A stretch of DNA of 64,000 nt from Agromyces sp. Leaf222 (GCF_001421565.1 NZ_LMKQ01000004.1:182821-246820); one strand, 5' to 3'; shown: positions 35,423-44,142, numbered from the stretch's first letter. Numbers and translations: made by a program. The notes: generated from the sequence alone by a model not told the origin.

Positions 35423-35542
35423 AAGCCGAAGACCGCTGGTTGTCGCGCCGCTCGGGTTCCACACCCGAAGAGCCGACCGAAGTCTTGCGAAAGCAAGGGC
35501 CCGCGCAGGTGTGACGAAGACTTTCCGATGCGAATCGGGCCA
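35423..35542 (+). ncRNA. Ribosomal protein L10 leader (candidate)
   Basis: The leader of rplJ-rplL contains several pairing segments (for example CTCGGGTT with the ACCCGAAG just after it, and GGGCC at 35499 and 35537). In other bacteria the L10 leader binds the L10-(L12) complex for autogenous control. The position and the terminal hairpin fit, but I cannot confirm the conserved L10-binding kink-turn by eye. Confidence 0.5.
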
Positions 35543-35575
35543 GGCTCCGCGCAACTGCGCCGGAGCCTTTTTGTT
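35543..35575 (+). terminator. Hairpin with U-tract in the rplJ leader (attenuator candidate)
   Basis: GGCTCC-GCGC, loop AACT, GCGC-C-GGAGCC, then TTTTTGTTTG: the only hairpin in the window followed by a real U-tract. It lies about 85 nt before rplJ and so could reduce read-through into the ribosomal genes unless antagonised. Confidence 0.8.
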
Positions 35576-35657
35576 TGTCCGCGAGACCTCGTCGCCAGCC
35601 GTGATCCGAAGCCGTGCATCGCAACAGTGATGCACGTTGAGTACACAAGGAGTGGCC

Positions 35658-36146
35658 ATGGCGAACAAGGAAGCCTCGGTTGCCGAACTCACGAACCTGT
35701 TCGAGAGCTCCGCAGCCGTTCTGCTGACCGAATACCGCGGCCTGACGGTTGCACAGCTCAAGCAGCTGCGCAACAGCATCCGTCAGGACGCGAGCTACGC
35801 CGTGGTGAAGAACACGCTGACCAAGATCGCCGCGAACAACGCGGGTATCTCGACGCTGGACGACGACCTCACCGGTCCGTCCGCCGTCGCCTTCGTGCAC
35901 GGCGACTTCGTCGCCACCGCCAAGGCCGTTCGTGACTTCGCCAAGGCAAACCCGAATCTTGTGATCAAGGGCGGCGTCTTCGAGGGCAAGACCCTCAACG
36001 CCGACGAGGTCGACAAGTACGCCTCGCTCGAGAGCCGTGAGGTTCTGCTTGCGAAGGCAGCGGGAATGATGAAGGCGACGATGGGCAAGGCTGCCGCCAC
36101 CATCGACGCGCTTCGCGAAAAGCTGGAGACCGCCGAGGCCGCGTAA
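35658..36146 (+). CDS. rplJ: 50S ribosomal protein L10
   Basis: The 162-residue protein is L10 (uL10), the base of the ribosomal stalk: MANKEASVAELTNLFESSAAVLLTEYRGLTVAQLKQLR at the N-terminus contacts 23S rRNA, and the C-terminal helix AATIDALREKLETAEAA binds L7/L12 dimers. ACAAGGAG precedes the ATG at 35658; the codon at 35637 lies before the ribosome-binding site and is not used. First gene of the rplJ-rplL operon. Confidence 0.98.
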   Translation: MANKEASVAELTNLFESSAAVLLTEYRGLTVAQLKQLRNSIRQDASYAVVKNTLTKIAANNAGISTLDDDLTGPSAVAFVHGDFVATAKAVRDFAKANPNLVIKGGVFEGKTLNADEVDKYASLESREVLLAKAAGMMKATMGKAAATIDALREKLETAEAA

Positions 36147-36194
36147 GCGCCCGACGATCTCGTTCTACAAACCCCATCTATTAGGAGATACATC

Positions 36195-36572
36195 ATGGCG
36201 AAGCTCACCACCGAAGAGCTGCTCGAGCAGTTTGCCGGCCTGACGCTTGTCGAGCTCAGCGAGTTCGTGAAGGCGTTCGAGGAGAAGTTCGAGGTCACCG
36301 CTGCCGCTCCCGTCGCCGTTGCCGGCGGCGCTGGCGCTGCTGCTGAAGAGGTTGAGGAGAAGGACTCCTTCGACGTCATCCTCGAGGCCGCAGGCGACAA
36401 GAAGATCCAGGTCATCAAGACCGTCCGCGAGCTCACCTCGCTCGGCCTCGGCGAGGCCAAGGCCGTCGTCGACGGCGCTCCCAAGGCCGTGCTCGAGGGC
36501 GCGAACAAGGAAGCCGCCGAGAAGGCGAAGGAGGCCCTCGAGGCCGCCGGCGCCACCGTCACCCTCAAGTAA
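36195..36572 (+). CDS. rplL: 50S ribosomal protein L7/L12
   Basis: The 125-residue L7/L12 (bL12) stalk protein recruits translation GTPases. N-terminal dimerisation helices ([27 protein letters not shown]), an Ala/Val/Gly hinge (about 36-52) and the C-terminal domain with [28 protein letters not shown] are complete. TAGGAGA precedes the ATG. It follows rplJ by 48 bp; rpoB does not follow. Confidence 0.99.
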   Translation: MAKLTTEELLEQFAGLTLVELSEFVKAFEEKFEVTAAAPVAVAGGAGAAAEEVEEKDSFDVILEAAGDKKIQVIKTVRELTSLGLGEAKAVVDGAPKAVLEGANKEAAEKAKEALEAAGATVTLK

Positions 36573-36627
36573 TTCCCGCCCTCGCGAGAGGGTTGCGGCT
36601 TGAGGTGACCTGCGTCACCTGAACCGA

Positions 36628-36668
36628 ACGGATGCCCCGTGGCTCGTCATGAGCCACGGGGCATCCGT
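36628..36668. terminator. Strong hairpin after rplL
   Basis: ACGGATGCCCCGTGGCTC (36628-36645) pairs perfectly with its complement at 36651-36668 around GTCAT. The outer part is a GGATGCC/GGCATCC pair. A smaller perfect dyad AGGTGAC-N4-GTCACCT lies just before it (36603-36620). It can serve both rplL and the convergent repeat-protein gene. Confidence 0.85.
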
Positions 36669-36697
36669 CGTTCTCGGTGTGCTGTTCCTCGCGATGC

Positions 36698-37306
36698 TCA
36701 GTCGTGTTCGCTGCGCACGAGCAGTTCGGCGAGCCCGGCGTACGTGTTCGGTCCGGGCACGCCGTCGATCGGCCCCGCGTACCCGCCGCGCTTCGCGATG
36801 CGCTGCAGCGCCTTCCAGGTGTTCGGCCCGGCGGTGCCGTCGATGGGGCCGGTGTAGCCGGCACCGGCGAGCACGGTCTGCACGCCCTTCCAGGAGTTCG
36901 GTCCGAGCACGCCGTCGTACGGCCCGAAGTAGCCGCCGATGCGGCCCAGCACCTGCAGCGCCGCGTTCGTGTCGTGTCCGGGCGCACCGTCGACCGGCCC
37001 GGCGTACCCGAAGCCGGCGAGCACGGTCTGCACGCCCTTCCAGGACGCCGTGCCCATGACGCCGTCGACGGGGCCGGTGTACCCGCCCTCGGCCGCGAGG
37101 CGCTGGAGGGCGCTGAACGTGGCCGGTCCGGGTGCGCCGTCGATGCTGCCGCTGTACCCGTAGCCCTTGCCGGTCTGCTGGAGCGCCCTCCACGTGTTCG
37201 GGCCAGGGGCGCCGTCGTTCGGACCGTCGTACCCGCCGGCCCTGGCGAGCCGCTGGAGGGTGATGCCGTCGGTCGACGAGATCGTCGCGGCAGCTTCGGT
37301 GGTCAT
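36698..37306 (-). CDS. Seven-repeat GYxGPxDGxxGPxT protein (peptidoglycan-binding-like)
   Basis: The 202-residue product consists of a 16-residue start, exactly seven 25-residue repeats (residues 17-191) and an 11-residue tail. The repeat consensus is LQ-x6-GY-x-GP-x-DG-x2-GP-x-TW-x2-A, the core of the PG_binding_1 motif (GYxGxxDGxxGPxTxxALQ) but shorter than the usual unit. There is no signal peptide, membrane segment or enzymatic domain, so the protein appears cytoplasmic or exported by an unknown route. Alone on the minus strand. It may bind sugar polymers; this is only a guess from the motif. Confidence 0.75.
   Translation of the reverse strand: MTTEAAATISSTDGITLQRLARAGGYDGPNDGAPGPNTWRALQQTGKGYGYSGSIDGAPGPATFSALQRLAAEGGYTGPVDGVMGTASWKGVQTVLAGFGYAGPVDGAPGHDTNAALQVLGRIGGYFGPYDGVLGPNSWKGVQTVLAGAGYTGPIDGTAGPNTWKALQRIAKRGGYAGPIDGVPGPNTYAGLAELLVRSEHD
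36734..37258 (-). repeat. Seven tandem 75-bp coding repeats
   Basis: Encodes the seven 25-residue repeats of the GYxGPxDG protein. Units have constant length with no indels; GPNTW and GPIDG are the best conserved parts. Units 4 and 6 (VQTVLAG...) and units 3 and 5 (...SWKG) are pairwise alike, suggesting duplication of a two-unit block. Confidence 0.85.
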
Positions 37307-37396
37307 GATCTGCTCCTTCGTCGGGGCATGCGACAGGGGGCCGCAGATCCGGATCCTACGACTCGGCGGCCCGGGCCGCCAGCAGGTCCCGAGACG

Positions 37397-38542
37397 CTAC
37401 GCGGCCGGCGCTGCGTCCACGGCCCACGGTGCGCCGAGCTCGCGGAACGTCCTCCCCTCGAGCACGACCCGCTCCGACCACGCCTCGAGGTCGCGCACCA
37501 CGCGCCGGTCGCCATCGGCATCCGTCACCCGGTCGAAGAAGCGCGGATCGATCGGATGCGCCGGCGCGCCGGTGCGCACCGCCTCGAGCACCCGCATGAA
37601 GGCGCCCGTCGCCGCGACGGGCACCAGCAGCCGGTCACCGCGCCGCACGTGGTCGACGAGGTTCTCGAGCAGGCCCGTGCGGGCGTGCGACGTCGTCGCG
37701 GGCACCGCGGATCCCGGCCGGAACAGCTGCACGAGGTCCTGCGTGTACCAGAGCACGAGCGTGGCCTCCGAGCCGCGCACGATGACGCACGGCTCCGAGC
37801 GGGCGCCGGCCGTCAGGCTCAACGCTCCGGCCACGCGCCGCCCCTCGGCGAGGTCGATGACGAGCGACGACGTGTCGTCGGCCTCGATGTCGTTCGCGCG
37901 GTGGAGATCGAGGTGCACGTCCGAGACATCCGTCGTCGACGTCGCGCCGGCGACGGCCAACGAGGTGGCGACCCCGTGGGCGAGCGGATTCGTCACCGCG
38001 CCGTCGACGACCGGAAGACCCTCGAGCGTGCGACGCCCGGCCCACGGCGCGCGCCGCCAGTACTGCTCGGTGCGCGCCCACGTGCCGAGCGCGCCGTAGC
38101 CGAGGGGCTCGCCGACGGCACCGGAAGCGACCAGGTCGCGCACGGCCGCGATCGCCGACGAGCCGAGGCTCTGGAAGCCGATCTGCACCGCCCTTCGGGT
38201 CTCCGCGGATGCCGCGACGAGGCGTTCGAAATCCGCGAGCGTCGGCGTCGGCGGCTTCTCGAGCAGCACGTGGGCTCCGGCCCGCAGCGCCGCGTGGGCG
38301 AGGGGGAGGTGCGTGTGCATGGGCGTCGACAGCACGACGATGTCGAGCGACTCGCGCCCGATCATCTCCAGGGCGTCCCGGTAGGCGGCCGCGCCGTCGA
38401 TGTCGGCCTCCGGTGGCCGGGGATCGGCGACGGCGGCGAGTTCGATGCTCCCGGCGCGCACGAGGTCGAGCGCCGCGGCGACGTGGCTCGCGCCGTGTCC
38501 GTGGATGCCGGCGATGCCGACCCTGAGCGGCGCCTCGGTCAT
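37397..38542 (-). CDS. Gfo/Idh/MocA-family oxidoreductase
   Basis: The 381-residue NAD(P)-dependent sugar dehydrogenase-type protein begins LRVGIAGIHGHGASHVAAA (Rossmann), has DIVVLSTPMHTHLPLAHAALRAGAHVLLEKPP with the EKPP motif that carries the catalytic lysine, and VTNPLAHGVATSL in the C-terminal domain, where the active-site histidine is expected. Substrate is probably a sugar or polyol. Its ATG overlaps the TGA of the LacI-DUF6807 fusion gene by 4 nt (38539-38542), so the two are made together. Confidence 0.88.
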   Translation of the reverse strand: MTEAPLRVGIAGIHGHGASHVAAALDLVRAGSIELAAVADPRPPEADIDGAAAYRDALEMIGRESLDIVVLSTPMHTHLPLAHAALRAGAHVLLEKPPTPTLADFERLVAASAETRRAVQIGFQSLGSSAIAAVRDLVASGAVGEPLGYGALGTWARTEQYWRRAPWAGRRTLEGLPVVDGAVTNPLAHGVATSLAVAGATSTTDVSDVHLDLHRANDIEADDTSSLVIDLAEGRRVAGALSLTAGARSEPCVIVRGSEATLVLWYTQDLVQLFRPGSAVPATTSHARTGLLENLVDHVRRGDRLLVPVAATGAFMRVLEAVRTGAPAHPIDPRFFDRVTDADGDRRVVRDLEAWSERVVLEGRTFRELGAPWAVDAAPAA

Positions 38543-40491
38543 GCGTCCACGTCGTCGACGTGCTTGCGGATCCCGTTCGGGTTCGCGAGCGCCGGCTTGA
38601 GGTCGAGGCCGGGGATGTCCGCGTTCGCCTCGGCGCCGAGTCGGGTCGCGAGCTGCTCGAGCTCGGCCGGATCGGTGATGATCCGGTCGATCATGAGCGC
38701 GTCGAGGCCGAGCTCGAGGCGCCCGCCCTCCGGCACCGCGACGAGGTCGTCCCACGCGAGCGCCGGGCCGATGCCGAGGTACTCGGCGACCCGGGCGAAC
38801 CAGGGCAGCGGTTCGCGGTCGGCCGGCTGCGCGAGGAGCACCGTCACCTTGCGCTGGGCGTCCGCGACGGCGAGCCACGGCGAGCGGGAGCCGTGGGCGA
38901 CGGCCTCGCCGACGCCGTCGCGCGTGACGACCGTCGCGTCCCACTTCGGGAAGCGCCAGAACACGCCGCCGTAGCCGGCACCGGCCCGGCCGTTGGTGGC
39001 CGGCGAGCCGAACGTGAGCGCGCCGAAGTTCGCGGCGAGCGTCGATCGCCAGCCGAGCATCCACGCGTCGCGCTCGCCCACCTTGGCCTGGCGGCCGGTG
39101 AGCCGGCGGACCTCGCTCAGCTGGGCGATCTCGCGTTCGTCGATCCACGTGAGGCGCTCGACGAGGGCGTCGCCCCGGATCTCGAGGTCGTCGCGGCGCT
39201 GGATGCCCTGGTTCTCGAGCATGATCGAGCCGACGCCCTGCACGTAGGTGCGCCCGCCCCAGTACGACGTGCCGTTCACGTCGGGCAGGGCGACGCCGAT
39301 GCCGAAGTGGTGCAGGTGGTCGGTGGGGTGGCTGTCGGTGACGCGGGTTCCGCCGAGCGTCTCGACCGGGTGCAGGAACGGGCGGGGCGAGAGCACGGAG
39401 TCGATGCTGCGTCCCTCCTCGTAGCGGGCGACCACGCGGTCGCCGATGCGGAGGATCGGGCGGCCGGGCGAGAGCCATCCGGTGGCCTCCGGCGCCGGTC
39501 CGGTGCTGCCGCGCACCTGGAGGATCGTGCGGTACGAGAGCGGATGCGTCGCCGGCGAGCCGGCCATGGCATCGCGCAGGCGACGCCACGACTGCGCTCC
39601 GAGCTCGATGCGCGGCACCGACATCGTGGTGAGCGGAGGCGCGGAGAACTTCGCGAGCGGCACGTCGTCGATGCCGGTGACCGAGAGCTCGCCCGGCACG
39701 TCGACGCCGAGTTCGCGCAGGCGGGCGAGCAGCCCGAGGGCGATCAGGTCGTTGAAGCCCACGACCGCCGTGGCTCCGGACGAGAGCACGGATTCGGCGG
39801 CGCGGTAGCCGTCCTCGATCTGGGAGCCGCCCGCGATGTCCTCGACGTGGAGTTCGGGGTTGCGCGAGAGGAGTTCGGAGAGGCCGCGCCGGCGCATCGC
39901 GTCGGCGTGGGACTGCGGCGGCCCGGCGACGTACGCGAGACGGGTGTGCCCGAGCGAGAGCAGGTGCTCGCAGAGGGTGCGCGCGGCGTCGGCGTAGTCG
40001 ATCGACAGCTCGGCGGCCGGGTCGCTCCGCACCGGGCGGTTCACCACCACGATCGGGCCCGACCTGGCGAGCAGCGCCTCGAGGCGTTCGGCGGGCATGC
40101 GCGGGGAGACGAGCACGAGCGCGTCGCAGCGCGATCTCGCCTCGATCGCGATCTCCTCCTCGTCGGCGACCCGCTCGGCGGTGTCGGCGACGAGTACGCG
40201 GTAGCCGTCGCGGGCCGCCTCGCGGCTGAGGCCCTTGAGCACGCCCTGGAACATCGGGTTCTCGAGGTCGGGCACGACGAGCGCGACGGTGTTGCTGCGG
40301 CCGCGCACGAGGTTGCGGGCCATCTGGCTGGGGGAGTAGTTGAGCTTGTCGATCGCATCGAGCACCTTGGCCGAGATCGACGGGTCGACCGTCTGGTTGC
40401 GATTCAGCACTCGCGACACCGAGGCCTGCGAGACGCCCGCGTACTCGGCCACCTGGGCGATGGTGACCTGCCGGTGGGGCGGGTTCGGCAC
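38539..40491 (-). CDS. LacI-family repressor fused to a DUF6807 (PmoA-like) domain
   Basis: The 650-residue protein is twice the length of a LacI regulator. Residues about 8-55 are the LacI helix-turn-helix (VTIAQVAEYAGVSQASVSRVLN) and hinge, 60-335 the periplasmic-binding-like sensor (ALVVPDLENPMFQGVLKGL, FNDLIALGLLARL, VTGIDDVPLAKFSAPPLTT). After a short linker, about 345-635 form a second domain with HPTDHLHHFGIGVALPDVNG, SYWGGRTYV, IMLENQG and FWRFPKWDATV, the DUF6807/PmoA pattern, usually a separate protein in sugar-catabolic loci. The fusion looks intact. The next genes are an oxidoreductase (overlapping) and a sugar importer; it may be the regulator of both. Confidence 0.82.
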   Translation of the reverse strand: MPNPPHRQVTIAQVAEYAGVSQASVSRVLNRNQTVDPSISAKVLDAIDKLNYSPSQMARNLVRGRSNTVALVVPDLENPMFQGVLKGLSREAARDGYRVLVADTAERVADEEEIAIEARSRCDALVLVSPRMPAERLEALLARSGPIVVVNRPVRSDPAAELSIDYADAARTLCEHLLSLGHTRLAYVAGPPQSHADAMRRRGLSELLSRNPELHVEDIAGGSQIEDGYRAAESVLSSGATAVVGFNDLIALGLLARLRELGVDVPGELSVTGIDDVPLAKFSAPPLTTMSVPRIELGAQSWRRLRDAMAGSPATHPLSYRTILQVRGSTGPAPEATGWLSPGRPILRIGDRVVARYEEGRSIDSVLSPRPFLHPVETLGGTRVTDSHPTDHLHHFGIGVALPDVNGTSYWGGRTYVQGVGSIMLENQGIQRRDDLEIRGDALVERLTWIDEREIAQLSEVRRLTGRQAKVGERDAWMLGWRSTLAANFGALTFGSPATNGRAGAGYGGVFWRFPKWDATVVTRDGVGEAVAHGSRSPWLAVADAQRKVTVLLAQPADREPLPWFARVAEYLGIGPALAWDDLVAVPEGGRLELGLDALMIDRIITDPAELEQLATRLGAEANADIPGLDLKPALANPNGIRKHVDDVDA

Positions 40492-40577
40492 GTGGACCTC
40501 CGTCGGTGGTTGGTTCGATCCTGCACCCGACGGCGCGGGTGGGACGTTCCCTGATCGAGCGAGTCTCGAGCAGGGGT

Positions 40578-40609
40578 GGAGGAGCGGTGAAGAGGATCAC
40601 CGCTCCTCC
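40578..40609. terminator. 13-bp hairpin upstream of the LacI-DUF6807 gene
   Basis: GGAGGAGCGGTGA (40578-40590) and TCACCGCTCCTCC (40597-40609) with loop AGAGGA. It lies in the 264-bp gap between the binding-protein gene and the LacI-fusion gene. Confidence 0.6.
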
Positions 40610-40616
40610 GGTGGAG

Positions 40617-40648
40617 CGGATGCCGCGGCAGGCAGGTCGCGGCATCCG
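40617..40648. terminator. GGATGCCGC-pair hairpin
   Basis: CGGATGCCGCG (40617-40627) and CGCGGCATCCG (40638-40648) with a 10-nt loop. Second of three hairpins in the gap after the binding-protein gene. Confidence 0.6.
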
Positions 40649-40690
40649 TTCCCTTTCGGGGACTGACGGTCCGGGAGGGCCGTCGGGGTG

Positions 40691-40727
40691 GGGCGGGTCG
40701 CGAGGAGTTCCGTCTCGCGACCCGCCC
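40691..40727 (-). terminator. 14-bp hairpin after the sugar-binding protein gene
   Basis: GGGCGGGTCGCGAG (40691-40704) pairs with CTCGCGACCCGCCC (40714-40727). It lies 29 nt after the stop of the minus-strand binding-protein gene and is the most likely terminator of the importer operon. Confidence 0.75.
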
Positions 40728-40755
40728 ACATCAGGGGCGGGCGTGGCCCGCCGGA

Positions 40756-42090
40756 TCAGACCGCGGCGTCGTCGAGGGCCCGCTGGAGCTCAACGAGGAA
40801 GCTCGCCGCGGCCTCCTCGGGAGTCAGTTCGCCGAAGAGCACCTTCTGGGTGTGCTGGTCGATGATGGCCTCGATGGCGCCGCCGCCCGGCGGGGTGGCC
40901 GGCGGGGCATCGCCGACCTCGGGGGCGAGGTCGTCGAGGAACCCGACGACGGTCTGGTTCACCTCGTCGAGCTTGGGCGTGATGTACTCGCGGATCTTCT
41001 CGTTCGCGGGCACGCCGCGCTCGGCGAGCAGCAGGTCCGCCGCCTCCTCGCTGTTGGAGAGGAACTCGAGGAACGTGGCGACCTCTGCGGGGTGCTCGGT
41101 CTTGGCCGACGCAGACCAGAACATCGACGGCTTGTAGTAGGCCCAGCCCTCAGGTGCGTTCGCGTCGGTCGGCACGCGCAGGGCGACGAGGTCCTGTCCG
41201 CTCGCGTCGCGCAGCGCCTGGACCTGGTTCGACCACCACGGGCCGAACGCCGAGGCGTTGGTGCCCGTGAAGGACTCGGCCAGGCCGCCGGACTCGCGTT
41301 CGATCGTCGCGGCGGGGTCGGGCGTGGCGCCCGCCTCGGTCGCGTCGAGCAGGAACTGCCACCAGCTCGCGAGGCCCTCCTCGGTCGCGGCGACCTCGCC
41401 GTCGGTCGAGTAGAGGGATTCGCCCTGCTGGCGCAGCCAGTTGTTCAGGCCGCCGTCCTCGAAGCCCCACGACTGCGTGCCGACGGTCGAGCCGCCGGAG
41501 GCCTTGGCCACTTCCTCGGCCGTCGCGATGAAGTCGTCCCAGGTCCAGGTCGTGTCGTCGGGCACCTCGACGCCGTACTGGTCGAGCAGGTCCTTGTTGG
41601 CGATGATCGTGTATGAGTTGATGCCGACGGGCACGCCGTACTGGGTGCCGTCGAGTGCTCCGGTGCCGAGGACCGCGGCCGGGTAGTCCTCGGTCGAGAG
41701 GATCGACGAGAGTCCGCCGAGGTCGGAGAGCACGCCGTTGGCCGCGTACGTCGAGAGCTGCTTCTCGTCCATCTGGATGATGTCGGGGATGTCGCCGGCG
41801 GCGACCGAGGTCGAGAGCTTGTCCCAGTAGCCGTCCCAGTCGGTGTACTGCGGCTCGATGGTGATGTTCGGGTGCTCGTCCTCGAACGCCGCGATGAGTT
41901 CCGCGGTGATGGCGTGGCGGGTGTCGTTGCCCCACCACGTGAACGAGAGGGTCACTGGCTCGTCGCTGAGCTCGAGTTCGGGGGCTGCGCCCTCGCCGCC
42001 GGCGTCGTTGCCGGCGCACGCCGTGAGGAGAAGCGTCGCGGCGCCGATGGCTGCGACGAACCCGGCACGGCGTCGTGTGATGCCTCGCAT
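40756..42090 (-). CDS. Sugar ABC transporter substrate-binding lipoprotein
   Basis: The 444-residue lipoprotein has a signal peptide with lipobox LLTAC (Cys about 25) and the MalE-type fold: VTLSFTWWGNDTRHAITAELIAAFEDEHPNI, DIPDIIQMDEKQLSTYAANG, YGVPVGINSYTIIANKDLLDQYGVEVPDDTTWTWDDF. It delivers an unknown sugar or oligosaccharide to the two permeases encoded upstream. AGGAAGGATCC precedes the ATG. Third gene of the operon, separated from the permease gene by 103 bp. Confidence 0.92.
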   Translation of the reverse strand: MRGITRRRAGFVAAIGAATLLLTACAGNDAGGEGAAPELELSDEPVTLSFTWWGNDTRHAITAELIAAFEDEHPNITIEPQYTDWDGYWDKLSTSVAAGDIPDIIQMDEKQLSTYAANGVLSDLGGLSSILSTEDYPAAVLGTGALDGTQYGVPVGINSYTIIANKDLLDQYGVEVPDDTTWTWDDFIATAEEVAKASGGSTVGTQSWGFEDGGLNNWLRQQGESLYSTDGEVAATEEGLASWWQFLLDATEAGATPDPAATIERESGGLAESFTGTNASAFGPWWSNQVQALRDASGQDLVALRVPTDANAPEGWAYYKPSMFWSASAKTEHPAEVATFLEFLSNSEEAADLLLAERGVPANEKIREYITPKLDEVNQTVVGFLDDLAPEVGDAPPATPPGGGAIEAIIDQHTQKVLFGELTPEEAAASFLVELQRALDDAAV

Positions 42091-42193
42091 GGTCGGATCC
42101 TTCCTGGTGCTGTCTGGGTTGCTCGGGAGATGAGCGTCGTACTGGTGTTGCCGGTGTTGCCGTTGGTGCTGGTGGTGCGACCGGAGGGGCCGG

Positions 42194-43129
42194 TCACTTG
42201 ATCCCCGTCGTGGCGATGCCCTTGATGAGGAATCGCTGGCCGAAGAGGAAGATCAGGAAGATCGGGATGAGCGAGACCACGCTCATCGCGAACAGCTCGC
42301 CGAAGTCGGTCGAGCTCTGCGCGTCCTGGAACGCGTTGAGCGCGAGCGGCACGGTGTACAGGCTCGGCTTCGTCAGGAAGATCAGCTGGCTGAAGAAGTC
42401 GTTCCAGGTCCAGATGAACGTGAAGATCGTGGTCGTCGCGAGGGCCGGGACCATGAGCGGCAGGATGATCTGCAGGAAGATCCGCGGATGCCCCGCCCCG
42501 TCGATGCGTGCGGCCTCGTCGAGTTCCCGCGGGATGCCGCGGATGAACTGCACCATCAGGAAGATGAAGAACGCGTCGGTCGCGAGCAGTTTCGGCACGA
42601 TGAGCGGCAGGAACGTGTTGACCCAGCCGAGCTGCGAGAACAGGACGTACTGCGGCACGATGATCACGTGGATCGGCAGCATGATGCTCAGCAGCATGAT
42701 CGCGAACCAGAACTTCTTGCCCGTGAACTCGAGCCGCGCGAACGCGTACGCCGCGAGCGAGCATGAGACGAGGTTGCCGACGATCGAGCCGACCACCACG
42801 AGTGCCGAGTTCGTCAGGTACACGTTGAACGGGTACGTCAGGGCGTTCCATCCGTCGACGTAGTTCGAGATCTCGAAGCTGTCGAAGACGAGGCCGGGCT
42901 CGCGGAAGATCAGTTCGTTGGGCCGGAAGGAGCTGACGACCATCCAGATCACCGGGTAGAGCATCAGCACGGCCGCCGCGATGAGGAACACGTGGCGCAG
43001 GATGCTCGTGACCGGCTTCCGGAACGGGTTCCGGCGGCGGCGCTGTTCGCGCACGAGCTCGGGCGGGAGCCCGGTGACGACCGATTCGGTCATCGGCGCG
43101 TGGTCGGTCGAGGGGTCAGTCTTGGTCAT
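42194..43129 (-). CDS. Sugar ABC transporter permease, MalG type
   Basis: The 311-residue inner-membrane subunit has six predicted helices and the EAA loop DEAARIDGAGHPRIFLQIILPL that docks the ATPase. GQRFLIKGIATTGIK is the typical MalG-type C-terminus. Its start overlaps the end of the MalF-type gene by 14 nt. No ATPase gene is in the operon; a shared MsiK-like ATPase elsewhere is probable. Confidence 0.93.
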   Translation of the reverse strand: MTKTDPSTDHAPMTESVVTGLPPELVREQRRRRNPFRKPVTSILRHVFLIAAAVLMLYPVIWMVVSSFRPNELIFREPGLVFDSFEISNYVDGWNALTYPFNVYLTNSALVVVGSIVGNLVSCSLAAYAFARLEFTGKKFWFAIMLLSIMLPIHVIIVPQYVLFSQLGWVNTFLPLIVPKLLATDAFFIFLMVQFIRGIPRELDEAARIDGAGHPRIFLQIILPLMVPALATTTIFTFIWTWNDFFSQLIFLTKPSLYTVPLALNAFQDAQSSTDFGELFAMSVVSLIPIFLIFLFGQRFLIKGIATTGIK

Positions 43130-44045
43130 CGTAGAACACCCAATACTTCGAGGCCCAGAAATTGATGGCGGTGAGCGCGGCGACGATCACCAGGAGCAGC
43201 CAGGCCATGGCCGAGGCGTACCCCATGTTGAGGTTCGCGAAGCCCTGCTGGTAGAGGTACAGCGTGTAGAACAGCGTCGAGTCGACCGGGCCGCCCGTTC
43301 CGCCCGAGACGACGAACGCCTGGGTGAACGACTGGAACGCGCCGATGAGCTGCAGGATCAGGTTGAAGAAGATGATCGGCGTGAGCATCGGCAGCGTGAT
43401 GTGCCGGAACTGCTGCCGGCGGCTCGCGCCGTCGACGGATGCCGCCTCGTAGTACATGACGGGGATCTGCCGGAGCCCGGCGAGGAAGATCACCATCGGT
43501 GCGCCGAAGGTCCAGACGTTGAGGATCATGAGGGTGCCGAGGGCGGTCTCGGGGTTGGAGATCCAGCCCTGGCCCTCGATGCCGAACCAGCCGAGCACGA
43601 TGTTGACGAGGCCGTCGACGCCGAAGAGCTGGCGCCAGAGGATCGCGATCGCGACGCTCGCTCCGAGCAGCGACGGCAGGTAGAACGCCGATCGGTACAG
43701 CGAGAGGCCGCGGAGTCCGCGGTCGAGCACGATCGCGAGGAGGAGCGCGAGTCCGAGTTGCAGCGGGACCGAGACGAACACGTACTGGAACGTGACGGCG
43801 AGGGCCTTGTGCAGCCGCTCGTCCTCGAGCATGCGCACGTAGTTGTCGAGGCCGTTGAAGCGGGGCGGGCTCAGCAGGTTGTACCTGGTGAATGAGAGGG
43901 CGAACGACGCGATCATCGGCCCCACGGTGATGAGCGCGAGCCCGATGAACCACGGCAGGAGGAACAGGAACGCGACCTTGTTCTGCTTTCGCTGCCGCGC
44001 CACGGGCTGGCCCTTCACGCGGCGGAGTTCGCCGAGCGCGCTCAT
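43116..44045 (-). CDS. Sugar ABC transporter permease, MalF type
   Basis: The 309-residue permease starts MSALGELRRVKG, followed by a first helix (VAFLFLLPWFIGLALITVGPMIASFALS) and five more, with the EAA loop YEAASVDGASRRQQFRHITLPML. The start at 44045 excludes 30 residues of the open frame with no similarity. First gene of the three-gene importer operon. Three AAGCGCT sites lie in the 240 bp upstream. Confidence 0.93.
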   Translation of the reverse strand: MSALGELRRVKGQPVARQRKQNKVAFLFLLPWFIGLALITVGPMIASFALSFTRYNLLSPPRFNGLDNYVRMLEDERLHKALAVTFQYVFVSVPLQLGLALLLAIVLDRGLRGLSLYRSAFYLPSLLGASVAIAILWRQLFGVDGLVNIVLGWFGIEGQGWISNPETALGTLMILNVWTFGAPMVIFLAGLRQIPVMYYEAASVDGASRRQQFRHITLPMLTPIIFFNLILQLIGAFQSFTQAFVVSGGTGGPVDSTLFYTLYLYQQGFANLNMGYASAMAWLLLVIVAALTAINFWASKYWVFYDDQD

Positions 44046-44142
44046 CGGGGGGCCTCTGGTGCGCCGCAGCCCGCATGGCGGACATCGGCTCGGGTGGGGG
44101 AAACCACGGTGTCTCCAGTCATCGACGTCGATCACTTCTCAG

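Noticed and set aside
35388..35657. tRNA gene in the rplJ upstream gap
   Set aside because: GGTTC-like strings occur, but no acceptor stem or anticodon arm could be formed.
36734..37258. CRISPR-like array of regularly spaced repeats
   Set aside because: The 75-bp units have no spacers and are an intact coding sequence for 25-residue protein repeats.
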